From: Phycisphaerales bacterium
GTDB lineage: Bacteria > Planctomycetota > Phycisphaerae > Sedimentisphaerales > Anaerohalosphaeraceae
Reading direction: 5' to 3'
Length of the DNA stretch: 7,794 nt
NCBI GenBank assembly: GCA_011048645.1
Contig: DSDR01000155.1
Coordinates: 1 to 7,794 of the forward strand
Shown one piece after another: positions 1 through 7,794 of this stretch. Each line of letters begins with the position of its first letter. Positions within the stretch are counted from its first letter, which is position 1. The notes below the pieces were generated by a model, which was not told the DNA's origin, ran no database searches, and saw only the letters and a program-made list of their open reading frames with translations. The position numbers were made by a program, and so were the translations under genes.

Positions 1-18
1 AGAACTACGAACTAAAAA

Positions 19-822
19 ATGGACGCATTTTTCTATCCGGTATTGCTGGCCGGAGCGGTTTCCGGTGCGGCGTCTGCGTTTCTGGGCGTGTATATCGTCG
101 GGATGCGGATGCCGTTTATCGGTACGTGTATCGCACACGCGGCGATGGCCGGAACGATCTTCGCCGTGCTGCTGGGCGTGAACCCCGCCGTCGGGGCGGT
201 GGCGCTGTCGATTTTGACGGCGTTGTCGCTGGCGGCCATCGGCCCGCACAAGGCGCGCCTCGATACCAATGTTGGGCTGGCGATTGTCTTTTCGCTGATG
301 CTGGGGCTGACGTTTCTGGGGATGGGACTGCTCGAAGAAGGGCGCGGCCAAATGCTGGCGATGCTGTGGGGCAGCATCCTGTTCGTGCGTAAAAGCACCG
401 TCGTTGTCATAACCGCGCTGGCGCTTCTGCTGGGGCTGTTTGGACTTGTGTTCAACAAGGAACTCAAGGCGCTGCTGTTTAGCCGCTCCATCGCCGCAAC
501 GACCGGCATCCATGAACGGTTTGTCTATGCCTGCTTTCTCGTTTTGTGCGGCCTGACGCTGGCGCTGAATCTGGAGATGATCGGCGGCCTGATGATTTTT
601 TCGCTCATCACCAACCCCGCCGCCGCGGCCTATCAGCTCTGCAAAGGCCACAGCGCCGTCGTGGCGGTCTCCGTGTTGCTGGGGATGGTCAGCGCGGTGG
701 GGGGCTTTTTGCTGTCGTTTTACACCAATCTGCCTACCGGCGCGTGCATCGTCCTGGTCAGCACGCTGATCTTCGCCGCCGCGGCCCTGAGCCGCCGTCT
801 TCAGCCCGGTCGGGAAGAATGA
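19..822 (+). CDS. ABC-3 family metal-ion ABC transporter permease (ZnuB/MntB-like)
   Basis: The 267-residue product is a very hydrophobic inner-membrane protein of the ZnuB/MntB/SitC type, at the usual length for the family. This permease class pairs with a cytoplasmic ATPase and a periplasmic metal-binding protein to import Zn, Mn or Fe; the metal cannot be told from sequence. Hydrophobic segments lie near residues 7-28, 36-53, 56-74, 86-104, 128-147, 169-196, 213-233 and 240-257. Family-type landmarks are MRMPFIGTCIAHAAMAG (29-45, matching the R-M-x-F-x-G-x-x-x-x-H-A motif), LWGSIL (116-121) and GGLMIFSLITNPAAAA (189-204). The ATG fits the family N-terminus but has no Shine-Dalgarno sequence. 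In frame 1 a TAA at 13-15 lies 3 nt upstream, which would suit translational coupling to a preceding gene, perhaps the ATPase (inference). The C-terminal tail is short and charged. The family call is firm and the substrate is unknown. Confidence 0.9.
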   Translation: MDAFFYPVLLAGAVSGAASAFLGVYIVGMRMPFIGTCIAHAAMAGTIFAVLLGVNPAVGAVALSILTALSLAAIGPHKARLDTNVGLAIVFSLMLGLTFLGMGLLEEGRGQMLAMLWGSILFVRKSTVVVITALALLLGLFGLVFNKELKALLFSRSIAATTGIHERFVYACFLVLCGLTLALNLEMIGGLMIFSLITNPAAAAYQLCKGHSAVVAVSVLLGMVSAVGGFLLSFYTNLPTGACIVLVSTLIFAAAALSRRLQPGREE

Positions 823-835
823 CTCCCCAAGCAAA

Positions 836-3682
836 TTAACTGACGACGTTGGCGCAGCGAGCGCACAAATCCGGATAATCAGCCTGTTGTCCGACCGTCG
901 GCCAAAAGTTCCAGCACCGGGCGCATTTGGCGTGGCGGCTTTTGTCGGCCTGAACGGTCAGCGCGTCGCCGTGTTCAATCGTCACCTCACTGACAATGCA
1001 CAGCGCGGCGAACGTCTCAACGCCGATCCGTTGAACCGCCTCAAACGCCGCCTCATCGGGCGTCGTGATCTGCACCGCCGCTTCCTGATTGGAGCGGATG
1101 GTCTGATCCTTGCGCAGCGCTTCGAGCGCCTTGAGCGCCTCGTCGCGCAGCGCCATGATTCGCTGCCACATGTCTGCATCGGCGGTCGGATCAATCGCGG
1201 CGTCCGGCTCCGGCATCGCGGCCAGATGCACCGTCTCGACCGATTCGCCCTTGTACGGCAGCGCCGCCCAGGCCTCCTCGGCGGTATGCGCCAGCACCGG
1301 CGCCAGAAGCCGAATCAGCGCATCAAGAATGTGAACCATCGCCGTCTGGCCGCTGCGGCGAGCGGGACTGTCGGCGGCCTCGCAATACATCCGGTCTTTG
1401 AGTACATCCATATAGATGCTGCTCATCTCCACCGTACAGAAGTTATACAGCAGCGAAAACACGCGATGAAACAGAAAACCGTCATACGCCTCGCGCACGC
1501 GGGCGATCAGTTCCTGCAATCGGTCCATCGCCCAGCGGTCGATGATGTGCATCTGCTCATACGGCACAGCCATCTCGGACGGAACAAAATCGTTGATGTT
1601 GCTCATCAGATACCGCAGCGTGTTGCGGATCTTGCGATAGGCGTCCTGCAGGCGGCCGATCAGTTCGTCGCTGCACCGCATATCCTCCTGATAATTGACC
1701 GACGCGACCCACAGGCGCAGAATATCGGCGCCGTATTTGTTGATTTCCTCCAGGGCGCTGACGTAGTTGCCCGCGGATTTGGACTGCTTCATTCCCTTCT
1801 CATCCACCGTGAAGCCGTGAGTCAGCACCGTCTTAAACGGGGCCTTGCCGACAGACCCCAGCGCCGGCAGCAGCGAGAGCTGAAACCACCCGCGATGCTG
1901 GTCGGAGCCTTCCAGATACAAATCGACCGGCACGGGCTGGCCGGCTTTGGCAATGACGCTGTGCCAACTGCACCCGGATTCAAACCACACGTCGAAGATA
2001 TTTTCTTCCTTGTGCAGATCGTCCCACGTGAAACCCTCCGGCAAAACAAAGTCCTCGCCGAGGATCTCTTTAGGCGAATCGGTAAACCAACTGTCCGAGC
2101 CTTTTTGGCCGATGTGTCGGGCCGCGGCCAGCGCCGACGCCCGGGTCAGCAGCGTCTCGCCCCGGCTGTTGACGAACGCCGGAATCGGCAGCCCCCACGA
2201 CCGCTGTCGGCTGATGCACCAGTCCGGGCGTGATTCGAGCATGCCTTGAATCCGCTTTTGGCCCCAGGCCGGAATCCATCGCACGTGCTGGATCTGCTCC
2301 AGCGCCAAGTTGCGCAGACTCTTGCCGAATCGTTCGACCGGACGATCCACACTGACAAACCACTGCTCGGTTGCGCGAAAGATCACCGGCATCTTGCTTC
2401 GCCAGCAGTGCGGATAGCTGTGCAGGATCTGTTCCTCATGCACCAGCAAGCCAAGCTGCTTTAAGCGGGCGTTGACCTCCGGATCGACCTTCAGCACGCT
2501 CTTGCCGCGAAGCCACGCAGGCACGGTGTCATCGTAGGCGCCGTCGTCTTTGACCGGCGAATAGATCGCCAGATCGTATTTGATCCCCGCCTGATAGTCC
2601 TCCACGCCGTGGCCGGGGGCAATGTGAACGATGCCTGTACCGTCCTCGGTCGTGACATACTCGGCGTTGATGGCAAACCAGGCGTCTTTGTCGGTCGGAT
2701 TCGCTTCCACAAACGGATGGGTGTACCGCAAACCCTCAAACTGCGCTCCAGGCTGCGGTTCGCTGACGGTGTATTGGCCGTTCTGCAGGCCGGCGGCTTT
2801 GAGGACCGCCCCAAGCCGGTCTTTGGCAATGATGGAGGTGAACTTGCGCCCGTTGGTTTCATACGTCAGGCCGACATACTCCAGCGCCGGATGCAGCGCC
2901 ACGGCCAGATTGGCCGCCAGCGTCCAGGGCGTCGTCGTCCAGATCATAAAGCACACCTGCGCATCATCGGGCGCCAGTCCCATCCGCCGCACCGCGGCCG
3001 CCGAGTCCTGTTCAAGCGGAAAATTCACATAAATACTGGCCGAGGAAATGTCCTTGTATTCCAGCTCCGCATCGGCCAGCGCCGTCTCGCAGCCGACCGA
3101 CCAGTGAATGGGCTTGAGCTGTTTATAGACCAGCCCGTTGCCGACCAGCTCGGCAAAGATTTCAAGAATGCCCTGCTCGTATTGCGGCTTGAGCGTCAGG
3201 TAGGGATTCTCGAAATCGCCGAAGATGCCCAGCGACTGGAACTGTTTGGTTTGCAGCTTGATGTACTTGGAGGCGTATTTCTGGCAGGCCTTGCGGATGT
3301 CGGGTTTGCTCATCGTCTTGGCCTTTTCGCCCAGCTCGGCCATCACCTTGACCTCAATCGGCAGGCCGTGGCAGTCCCAGCCCGGTACATACGGCGCACA
3401 AAACCCGCTCATCGTCTTGTACTTGACGACAAAATCCTTGAGCACCTTGTTAATCACGTGCCCCATATGAATATCGCCGTTGGCGTACGGCGGCCCGTCG
3501 TGCAGCACATACAGCGGACGGCCCGCACAGGCAGCCTGAATCGTGTCATAAATCTTTGTTTTTTCCCAGGCTTTGCGCTGCTGCGGCTCGCGCTGCGTTA
3601 GATTTGCCTTCATCGCAAAGCTCGTCTTCGGCAGATTCAGTGTTTCCCGATAATTCTTCACTTCTTTTTTTGTATCAGACAT
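836..3682 (-). CDS. ileS: isoleucyl-tRNA synthetase (class I, bacterial IleS1 type)
   Basis: This cytoplasmic enzyme charges tRNA-Ile with isoleucine using ATP and hydrolyses misactivated valine. The 948 residues match the roughly 940 of E. coli IleS, so the gene is complete. Visible in order: the HIGH signature as HMGH (72-75) in DGPPYANGDIHMGH; PGWDCHGLPIE (100-110); the CP1 editing domain with WTTTPWTLAANLAVA (248-262) and GTGIVHIAPGHGVEDY (348-363); DWCISRQRSWGLPIP (487-501); IFDVWFESGCSW (562-573); the second class I signature as KQSKS (632-636) in place of KMSKS; a helical anticodon-binding region (about 675-860); and a C-terminal zinc knuckle with C920, C923, C940 and C943. The knuckle and length argue for the bacterial form rather than the eukaryote-like, mupirocin-resistant IleS2. 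A consensus promoter and an AAAGGAT ribosome site (3688-3694) support the start. The predicted leader of about 25 nt is too short for a T-box. Confidence 0.97.
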   Translation of the reverse strand: MSDTKKEVKNYRETLNLPKTSFAMKANLTQREPQQRKAWEKTKIYDTIQAACAGRPLYVLHDGPPYANGDIHMGHVINKVLKDFVVKYKTMSGFCAPYVPGWDCHGLPIEVKVMAELGEKAKTMSKPDIRKACQKYASKYIKLQTKQFQSLGIFGDFENPYLTLKPQYEQGILEIFAELVGNGLVYKQLKPIHWSVGCETALADAELEYKDISSASIYVNFPLEQDSAAAVRRMGLAPDDAQVCFMIWTTTPWTLAANLAVALHPALEYVGLTYETNGRKFTSIIAKDRLGAVLKAAGLQNGQYTVSEPQPGAQFEGLRYTHPFVEANPTDKDAWFAINAEYVTTEDGTGIVHIAPGHGVEDYQAGIKYDLAIYSPVKDDGAYDDTVPAWLRGKSVLKVDPEVNARLKQLGLLVHEEQILHSYPHCWRSKMPVIFRATEQWFVSVDRPVERFGKSLRNLALEQIQHVRWIPAWGQKRIQGMLESRPDWCISRQRSWGLPIPAFVNSRGETLLTRASALAAARHIGQKGSDSWFTDSPKEILGEDFVLPEGFTWDDLHKEENIFDVWFESGCSWHSVIAKAGQPVPVDLYLEGSDQHRGWFQLSLLPALGSVGKAPFKTVLTHGFTVDEKGMKQSKSAGNYVSALEEINKYGADILRLWVASVNYQEDMRCSDELIGRLQDAYRKIRNTLRYLMSNINDFVPSEMAVPYEQMHIIDRWAMDRLQELIARVREAYDGFLFHRVFSLLYNFCTVEMSSIYMDVLKDRMYCEAADSPARRSGQTAMVHILDALIRLLAPVLAHTAEEAWAALPYKGESVETVHLAAMPEPDAAIDPTADADMWQRIMALRDEALKALEALRKDQTIRSNQEAAVQITTPDEAAFEAVQRIGVETFAALCIVSEVTIEHGDALTVQADKSRHAKCARCWNFWPTVGQQADYPDLCARCANVVS

Positions 3683-3714
3683 AATGTATCCTTTATGGAG
3701 AACCAGAATGAAGT

Positions 3715-3743
3715 ATAGTAGTTTCTCTGTCCGTTTCTGTCAA
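3715..3743 (-). promoter_or_regulatory. sigma70-type promoter of ileS
   Basis: On the minus strand a perfect -35 TTGACA (3738-3743) and a -10 TACTAT (3715-3720) are separated by exactly 17 nt. Transcription should begin near 3708, giving a leader of about 25 nt before the ATG at 3682, with AAAGGAT at 3688-3694 as ribosome site. This is the best promoter match in the window. It is a sequence match only and has not been tested. Confidence 0.75.
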
Positions 3744-3780
3744 CCCTGCGTTCAAAAATGCGCAGTGGTAAATGTTGCAA

Positions 3781-3808
3781 TCGACAGCCTCGGCCGAGCG
3801 TGTACAAT
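3781..3808 (+). promoter_or_regulatory. candidate promoter of the DUF1080 lipoprotein gene
   Basis: TCGACA (3781-3786, five of six matches to TTGACA) is followed after 16 nt by TACAAT (3803-3808, five of six matches to TATAAT). It points away from the ileS promoter, so the two would fire back to back. Predicted transcription starts near 3815, leaving a leader of about 64 nt. A second TACAAT at 3845-3850 lacks a good -35 element, so it is the weaker choice. Confidence 0.45.
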
Positions 3809-3821
3809 CAACAATGGATAT

Positions 3822-3840
3822 GCTGTCGGGATTCGGCAGC
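3822..3840 (+). promoter_or_regulatory. small hairpin in the predicted 5' leader of the DUF1080 gene
   Basis: GCTGTCG (3822-3828) pairs with CGGCAGC (3834-3840), giving 7 bp including one G-U pair, around a 5-nt loop. An exact 8-bp direct repeat, ACAATGGA, flanks it at 3811-3818 and 3846-3853. The element lies between the candidate promoter and the ribosome site, so it could be an operator or leader structure, but no known motif was recognised. A six-T run at 3861-3866 is 20 nt away from the stem, too far for a standard terminator. Confidence 0.3.
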
Positions 3841-3866
3841 GGCGTACAATGGACGATGACTTTTTT

Positions 3867-3872
3867 AGGAGA
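3867..3872 (+). promoter_or_regulatory. ribosome binding site that fixes the DUF1080 gene start
   Basis: AGGAGA lies 6 nt before the ATG at 3879, an ideal spacing. The open frame extends upstream to an ATG at 3684, but that start has no ribosome site, would add 65 residues unlike any signal peptide, and would overlap the ileS promoter. The start at 3879 gives a textbook lipoprotein signal peptide. Confidence 0.85.
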
Positions 3873-3878
3873 CAAATT

Positions 3879-4535
3879 ATGGTTCGAACTCTCACAATCA
3901 GTGTGCTCTGCGGATTGATGCTTGTGGCGGGATGCCAAACCGGTAACACAATGTCCGGAAAAGCCGACGGCTGGATCAGTCTGTTTGACGGCCAAACGCT
4001 CCATGGCTGGCGCGCCAGTGAAAACAAAGACACCTTTAGCGTCCGGGACGGGTTGATCGTCGTGGATGGGCCGCGAAGCCACCTGTTTTACACCGGGCCG
4101 GTGATGGGGGCGGATTTCAAAAATTTTGAGCTGAAGGCCGACGTGCTGACCAAACCGGGTGCCAATTCGGGCATTTACTTCCATACCGAGTATCAGGAAA
4201 CCGGCTGGCCGGACAAGGGCTACGAAGTCCAGGTCAACAACAGCCACTCCGATTGGCGTCGCACGGCGGGACTGTACGCGGTTGATGACGTCCGCCAGGC
4301 CCCGGCCAAGGACAACCAGTGGTTCACGATGCATATCATCGTGCGCGATCAGCGCATCATCGTCAAAGTGGACGACCAGGTCATCGTCGATTACACCGAG
4401 CCGGAGGGGATCAGCGAAACGGGCTATCCCAATATGCCGGGACGCAAACTGTCCAGCGGTACATTTGCCCTGCAGGGACACGATCCGGACAGCGTCATCT
4501 ATTACAAAAACATCAAAGTCAAACCCCTGCCGTAA
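3879..4535 (+). CDS. DUF1080 (3-keto-disaccharide hydrolase family) lipoprotein
   Basis: The 218-residue protein begins with a lipoprotein signal peptide: MVRTL, a hydrophobic stretch (about 5-17), then lipobox VAGC with C19 as the predicted acylated residue. Q20 at the next position gives no inner-membrane retention signal, so outer-membrane anchoring is likely. The rest (about 30-217) is one DUF1080 / PF06439 domain of concanavalin-like beta-sandwich type. Landmarks are GWISLFDGQTLHGWRA (31-46), FSVRDGLIVVDG (53-64), FKNFELKADVLTKPGANSG (80-98) with IYFHTEYQ (99-106), GYEVQVNN (114-121) and the closing GTFALQGHDPDSVIYYKNI (194-212). Family members include hydrolases of 3-keto-glycosides; whether this one is catalytic, and on what sugar, cannot be read from sequence. 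It appears to be monocistronic, between its own candidate promoter and a strong terminator. No dehydrogenase or sugar gene adjoins it. Confidence 0.88.
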   Translation: MVRTLTISVLCGLMLVAGCQTGNTMSGKADGWISLFDGQTLHGWRASENKDTFSVRDGLIVVDGPRSHLFYTGPVMGADFKNFELKADVLTKPGANSGIYFHTEYQETGWPDKGYEVQVNNSHSDWRRTAGLYAVDDVRQAPAKDNQWFTMHIIVRDQRIIVKVDDQVIVDYTEPEGISETGYPNMPGRKLSSGTFALQGHDPDSVIYYKNIKVKPLP

Positions 4536-4564
4536 CAAATAAGATCGACTGTATGCGATAACCC

Positions 4565-4609
4565 CCGATCCGCACGGATTCGCAGTTTCACGTTTCGTGC
4601 GATTATCGG
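4565..4609 (+). other. imperfect hairpin in the 3' untranslated region
   Basis: Outer arms CCGAT (4565-4569) and ATCGG (4605-4609) and inner arms CGCACG (4571-4576) and CGTGCG (4596-4601) pair exactly, with small asymmetric bulges and a 19-nt loop. Alternative folds exist, such as CGATAA (4556-4561) with TTATCG (4603-4608). No T run follows, so it is not itself an intrinsic terminator. It may stabilise the transcript end or be a remnant repeat; its function is unknown. Confidence 0.35.
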
Positions 4610-4621
4610 TCGTCAAAAGGC

Positions 4622-4667
4622 AAACGCCGAACACCGGGTCTTGCGGATCCGATGGTCGGCGTTTTTT
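4622..4667 (+). terminator. intrinsic terminator after the DUF1080 gene
   Basis: AAACGCCGA (4622-4630) pairs perfectly with TCGGCGTTT (4656-4664). After a small internal loop, CGGGTC (4635-4640) pairs with GATCCG (4646-4651, one G-T pair) around a short loop. The stem runs into six Ts (4662-4667). The structure lies 86 nt after the DUF1080 stop codon. It separates this unit from the downstream yfiR-kinase pair, which therefore should have its own promoter in 4668-4811; none there is convincing, only a lone TACAAT at 4768-4773. Confidence 0.85.
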
Positions 4668-4803
4668 CGTTGGACAGGGACGATGAAGACCTTTCCGCCG
4701 GACAAAATCAATTAAGTTCTGTCGATTTTATGCCGAAAATAACGTCGGTGTCCTGTTTTACCGGGAGTACAATCCTGTCGTCAAAGCATGGTCGCTTCGC
4801 GGC

Positions 4804-4809
4804 AGGAGA
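4804..4809 (+). promoter_or_regulatory. ribosome binding site, likely for the YfiR-family gene
   Basis: AGGAGA is the strongest Shine-Dalgarno match upstream of this gene. It lies only about 3 nt from the ATG at 4812, closer than ideal, and too far from the ATGs at 4836 and 4842. It is the main reason for preferring 4812 over the earlier ATG at 4788, which has none. A competing AGGGAA at 4909-4914 precedes an in-frame TTG at 4920 with 5-nt spacing. Confidence 0.5.
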
Positions 4810-4811
4810 TA

Positions 4812-5633
4812 ATGAAGGATTGCGGCGGCAAAATAATGCCCATGAAGCAAGACCAAAAACATCCGGTGACCCGTAGGGTCCGCTCTTCATCGACAGCCGC
4901 GTTCTGTCAGGGAAAATCCTTGTTCCGGGTGGTTCCGGCGGCGATCCTGGTCTTTGTGTTGGTTCGATGCACAATCCCCGGATCGGAACCGGCTGTCTTA
5001 TGGGCCGAGACCAAAACGCCGGAACAGGTCGAGTACGAAATCAAGGCGGCCTTCATTTATAATTTTATGCGGTTTATCGACTGGCCGGAGGGAAAACACA
5101 CCGCCAACCGAAAGTATCAAACCGAAAATGATCCGGACGTCAACCGCGAAAAGCCCCCTCCGCCGCCATTGTTGATCGGCATCGTCGGCAGAAATCCGTT
5201 TGGTCAGGCGTTCGTTCCTGTTTTGGACCGAAAAATCAATGAGCGGGAACTGGGGCTGGTTTACATTGACGAACTGGGACCCTATCTGGCCGCCGCGAAA
5301 ACCGAGGTCGAGGCGATAGCGGCTTACCGGAAGAAAAACGCCGTATTGCTGAGTCGCTGTGATGTGCTGTTTATCTGCACGTCCGAAGACAAGCATCTTG
5401 AGACCCTGCTGCCGATGATCGCCGGCAGCGCCGCCGTGACCATCAGCGACATTCCCCGTTTTGTCCTTCGCGGAGGGATGATCGAATTCGTCATGGACAG
5501 CAAACGTGTGCGATTTGATATCAATCTGGACCGCGTTAAAGAAGAAAATCTGAAGATTCGTTCTCAGCTTCTCGAACTGGCTCGCCGTATTCACAAAACA
5601 GCAGACAATCCTGAGACAAAAGGACATCGCTAG
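4812..5633 (+). CDS. YfiR family (DUF4154) periplasmic protein
   Basis: From this start the product has 273 residues. A long basic N-terminal region precedes a hydrophobic segment (about 40-52), with likely signal cleavage just before ETKT (about residue 67), so the protein should be periplasmic. The mature part carries the YfiR/DUF4154 landmarks: YEIKAAFIYNFMRFIDWP (75-92), LLIGIVGRNPFG (120-131), CDVLFICTSED (183-193), VTISDIPRFVLRGGMIEFV (209-227) and VRFDINLDRVKEENLKIRSQ (233-252), then LLELARRI. In P. aeruginosa, YfiR binds the periplasmic domain of the cyclase YfiN and holds it off. Here the next gene, 19 bp on, encodes a kinase with a matching periplasmic domain, so a repressor role over that kinase is inferred. 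A proline-rich insertion (93-119) is unusual. The start is uncertain: 4788, 4812, 4836, 4842 or a TTG at 4920 are possible. The family call is firm. Confidence 0.85.
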   Translation: MKDCGGKIMPMKQDQKHPVTRRVRSSSTAAFCQGKSLFRVVPAAILVFVLVRCTIPGSEPAVLWAETKTPEQVEYEIKAAFIYNFMRFIDWPEGKHTANRKYQTENDPDVNREKPPPPPLLIGIVGRNPFGQAFVPVLDRKINERELGLVYIDELGPYLAAAKTEVEAIAAYRKKNAVLLSRCDVLFICTSEDKHLETLLPMIAGSAAVTISDIPRFVLRGGMIEFVMDSKRVRFDINLDRVKEENLKIRSQLLELARRIHKTADNPETKGHR

Positions 5634-5652
5634 TCAAGGAAATCGATTTATT

Positions 5653-7695
<2,043 letters not shown>

Positions 7696-7794
7696 GCCCC
7701 CATCTTTGTCGAATAATAAAACCGCAGGCGGACGGCCCCTTAGCCTCATCTGCGCGGCCTTGGAGATTGCAAAATCAAAGAGTAAAAATCAAAA

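Noticed and set aside
1..15. Possible last codons of an upstream gene ending in TAA at 13-15
   Set aside because: Only four codons are visible, so it cannot be told from chance. It is mentioned only as a possible coupling partner of the permease.
887..2233. Open frame of 448 codons on the + strand
   Set aside because: It is wholly antisense to ileS. The composition is rich in Arg, His, Gln and Leu with no recognisable domain, as expected for a shadow frame in GC-rich coding DNA.
2609..3601. Open frame of 330 codons on the + strand
   Set aside because: It is antisense to conserved parts of ileS, including the HIGH region, and the product resembles no family.
3684..3878. 65-residue N-terminal extension of the DUF1080 protein
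   Set aside because: It lacks a ribosome site, would cover the ileS promoter, and would bury a proper lipoprotein signal peptide that has its own AGGAGA at ideal spacing.
3693..4634. Open frame of 313 codons on the - strand
   Set aside because: It is antisense to the well-supported DUF1080 gene, crosses the promoter region and has no family-like motifs.
4690..4790. Promoter for the YfiR-kinase operon
   Set aside because: TACAAT at 4768-4773 has no acceptable -35 partner, and other hexamer pairs match poorly. A promoter should exist here but could not be located.
4652..4876. 74-codon + strand frame in the gap before the YfiR-family gene
   Set aside because: It begins inside the terminator stem, has no ribosome site and overlaps the start of the YfiR-family gene.
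7718..7765. Possible terminator after the kinase gene (CCGCAG pairing with CTGCGCGG)
   Set aside because: The stem needs a 2-nt bulge and no T run follows, so it does not meet the criteria for an intrinsic terminator.

Overview
The window looks like chromosomal DNA of a Gram-negative-type bacterium. A periplasmic YfiR-family protein, a lipoprotein signal peptide and a periplasmic sensor domain all imply an outer envelope. The moderately GC-rich codon use, the DUF1080 lipoprotein and the style of the IleS protein suggest Planctomycetota (Phycisphaerae-like). That placement is an impression from protein style, not a computed result. No mobile element, CRISPR array, tRNA or rRNA was seen.

Layout. 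Positions 19-822 (+) encode an ABC-3 family metal-ion transporter permease, probably the last gene of an operon that begins outside the window. It converges on ileS (836-3682, -), a full-length isoleucyl-tRNA synthetase; the two stop codons are 13 bp apart. The 196-bp region 3683-3878 is divergent. It holds a near-consensus sigma70 promoter for ileS, and a weaker candidate promoter, a direct repeat and a small hairpin ahead of a DUF1080 (3-keto-disaccharide hydrolase family) lipoprotein gene (3879-4535, +). A strong intrinsic terminator (4622-4667) closes that unit.

From about 4812 to 7695 (+) there is a two-gene operon with a 19-bp gap. The first gene encodes a YfiR-family (DUF4154) secreted protein. 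The second encodes a membrane hybrid histidine kinase with the order TM, CHASE8-like periplasmic domain, TM, HAMP, coiled coil, HisKA, HATPase, receiver. In the known YfiBNR (TpbAB-like) system, periplasmic YfiR represses the diguanylate cyclase YfiN, whose periplasmic sensor is CHASE8. Here the same type of input pair appears to feed a phosphorelay instead of c-di-GMP synthesis. This is the most interesting feature of the window. The final 99 bp (7696-7794) hold no gene, and no convincing terminator was found there.
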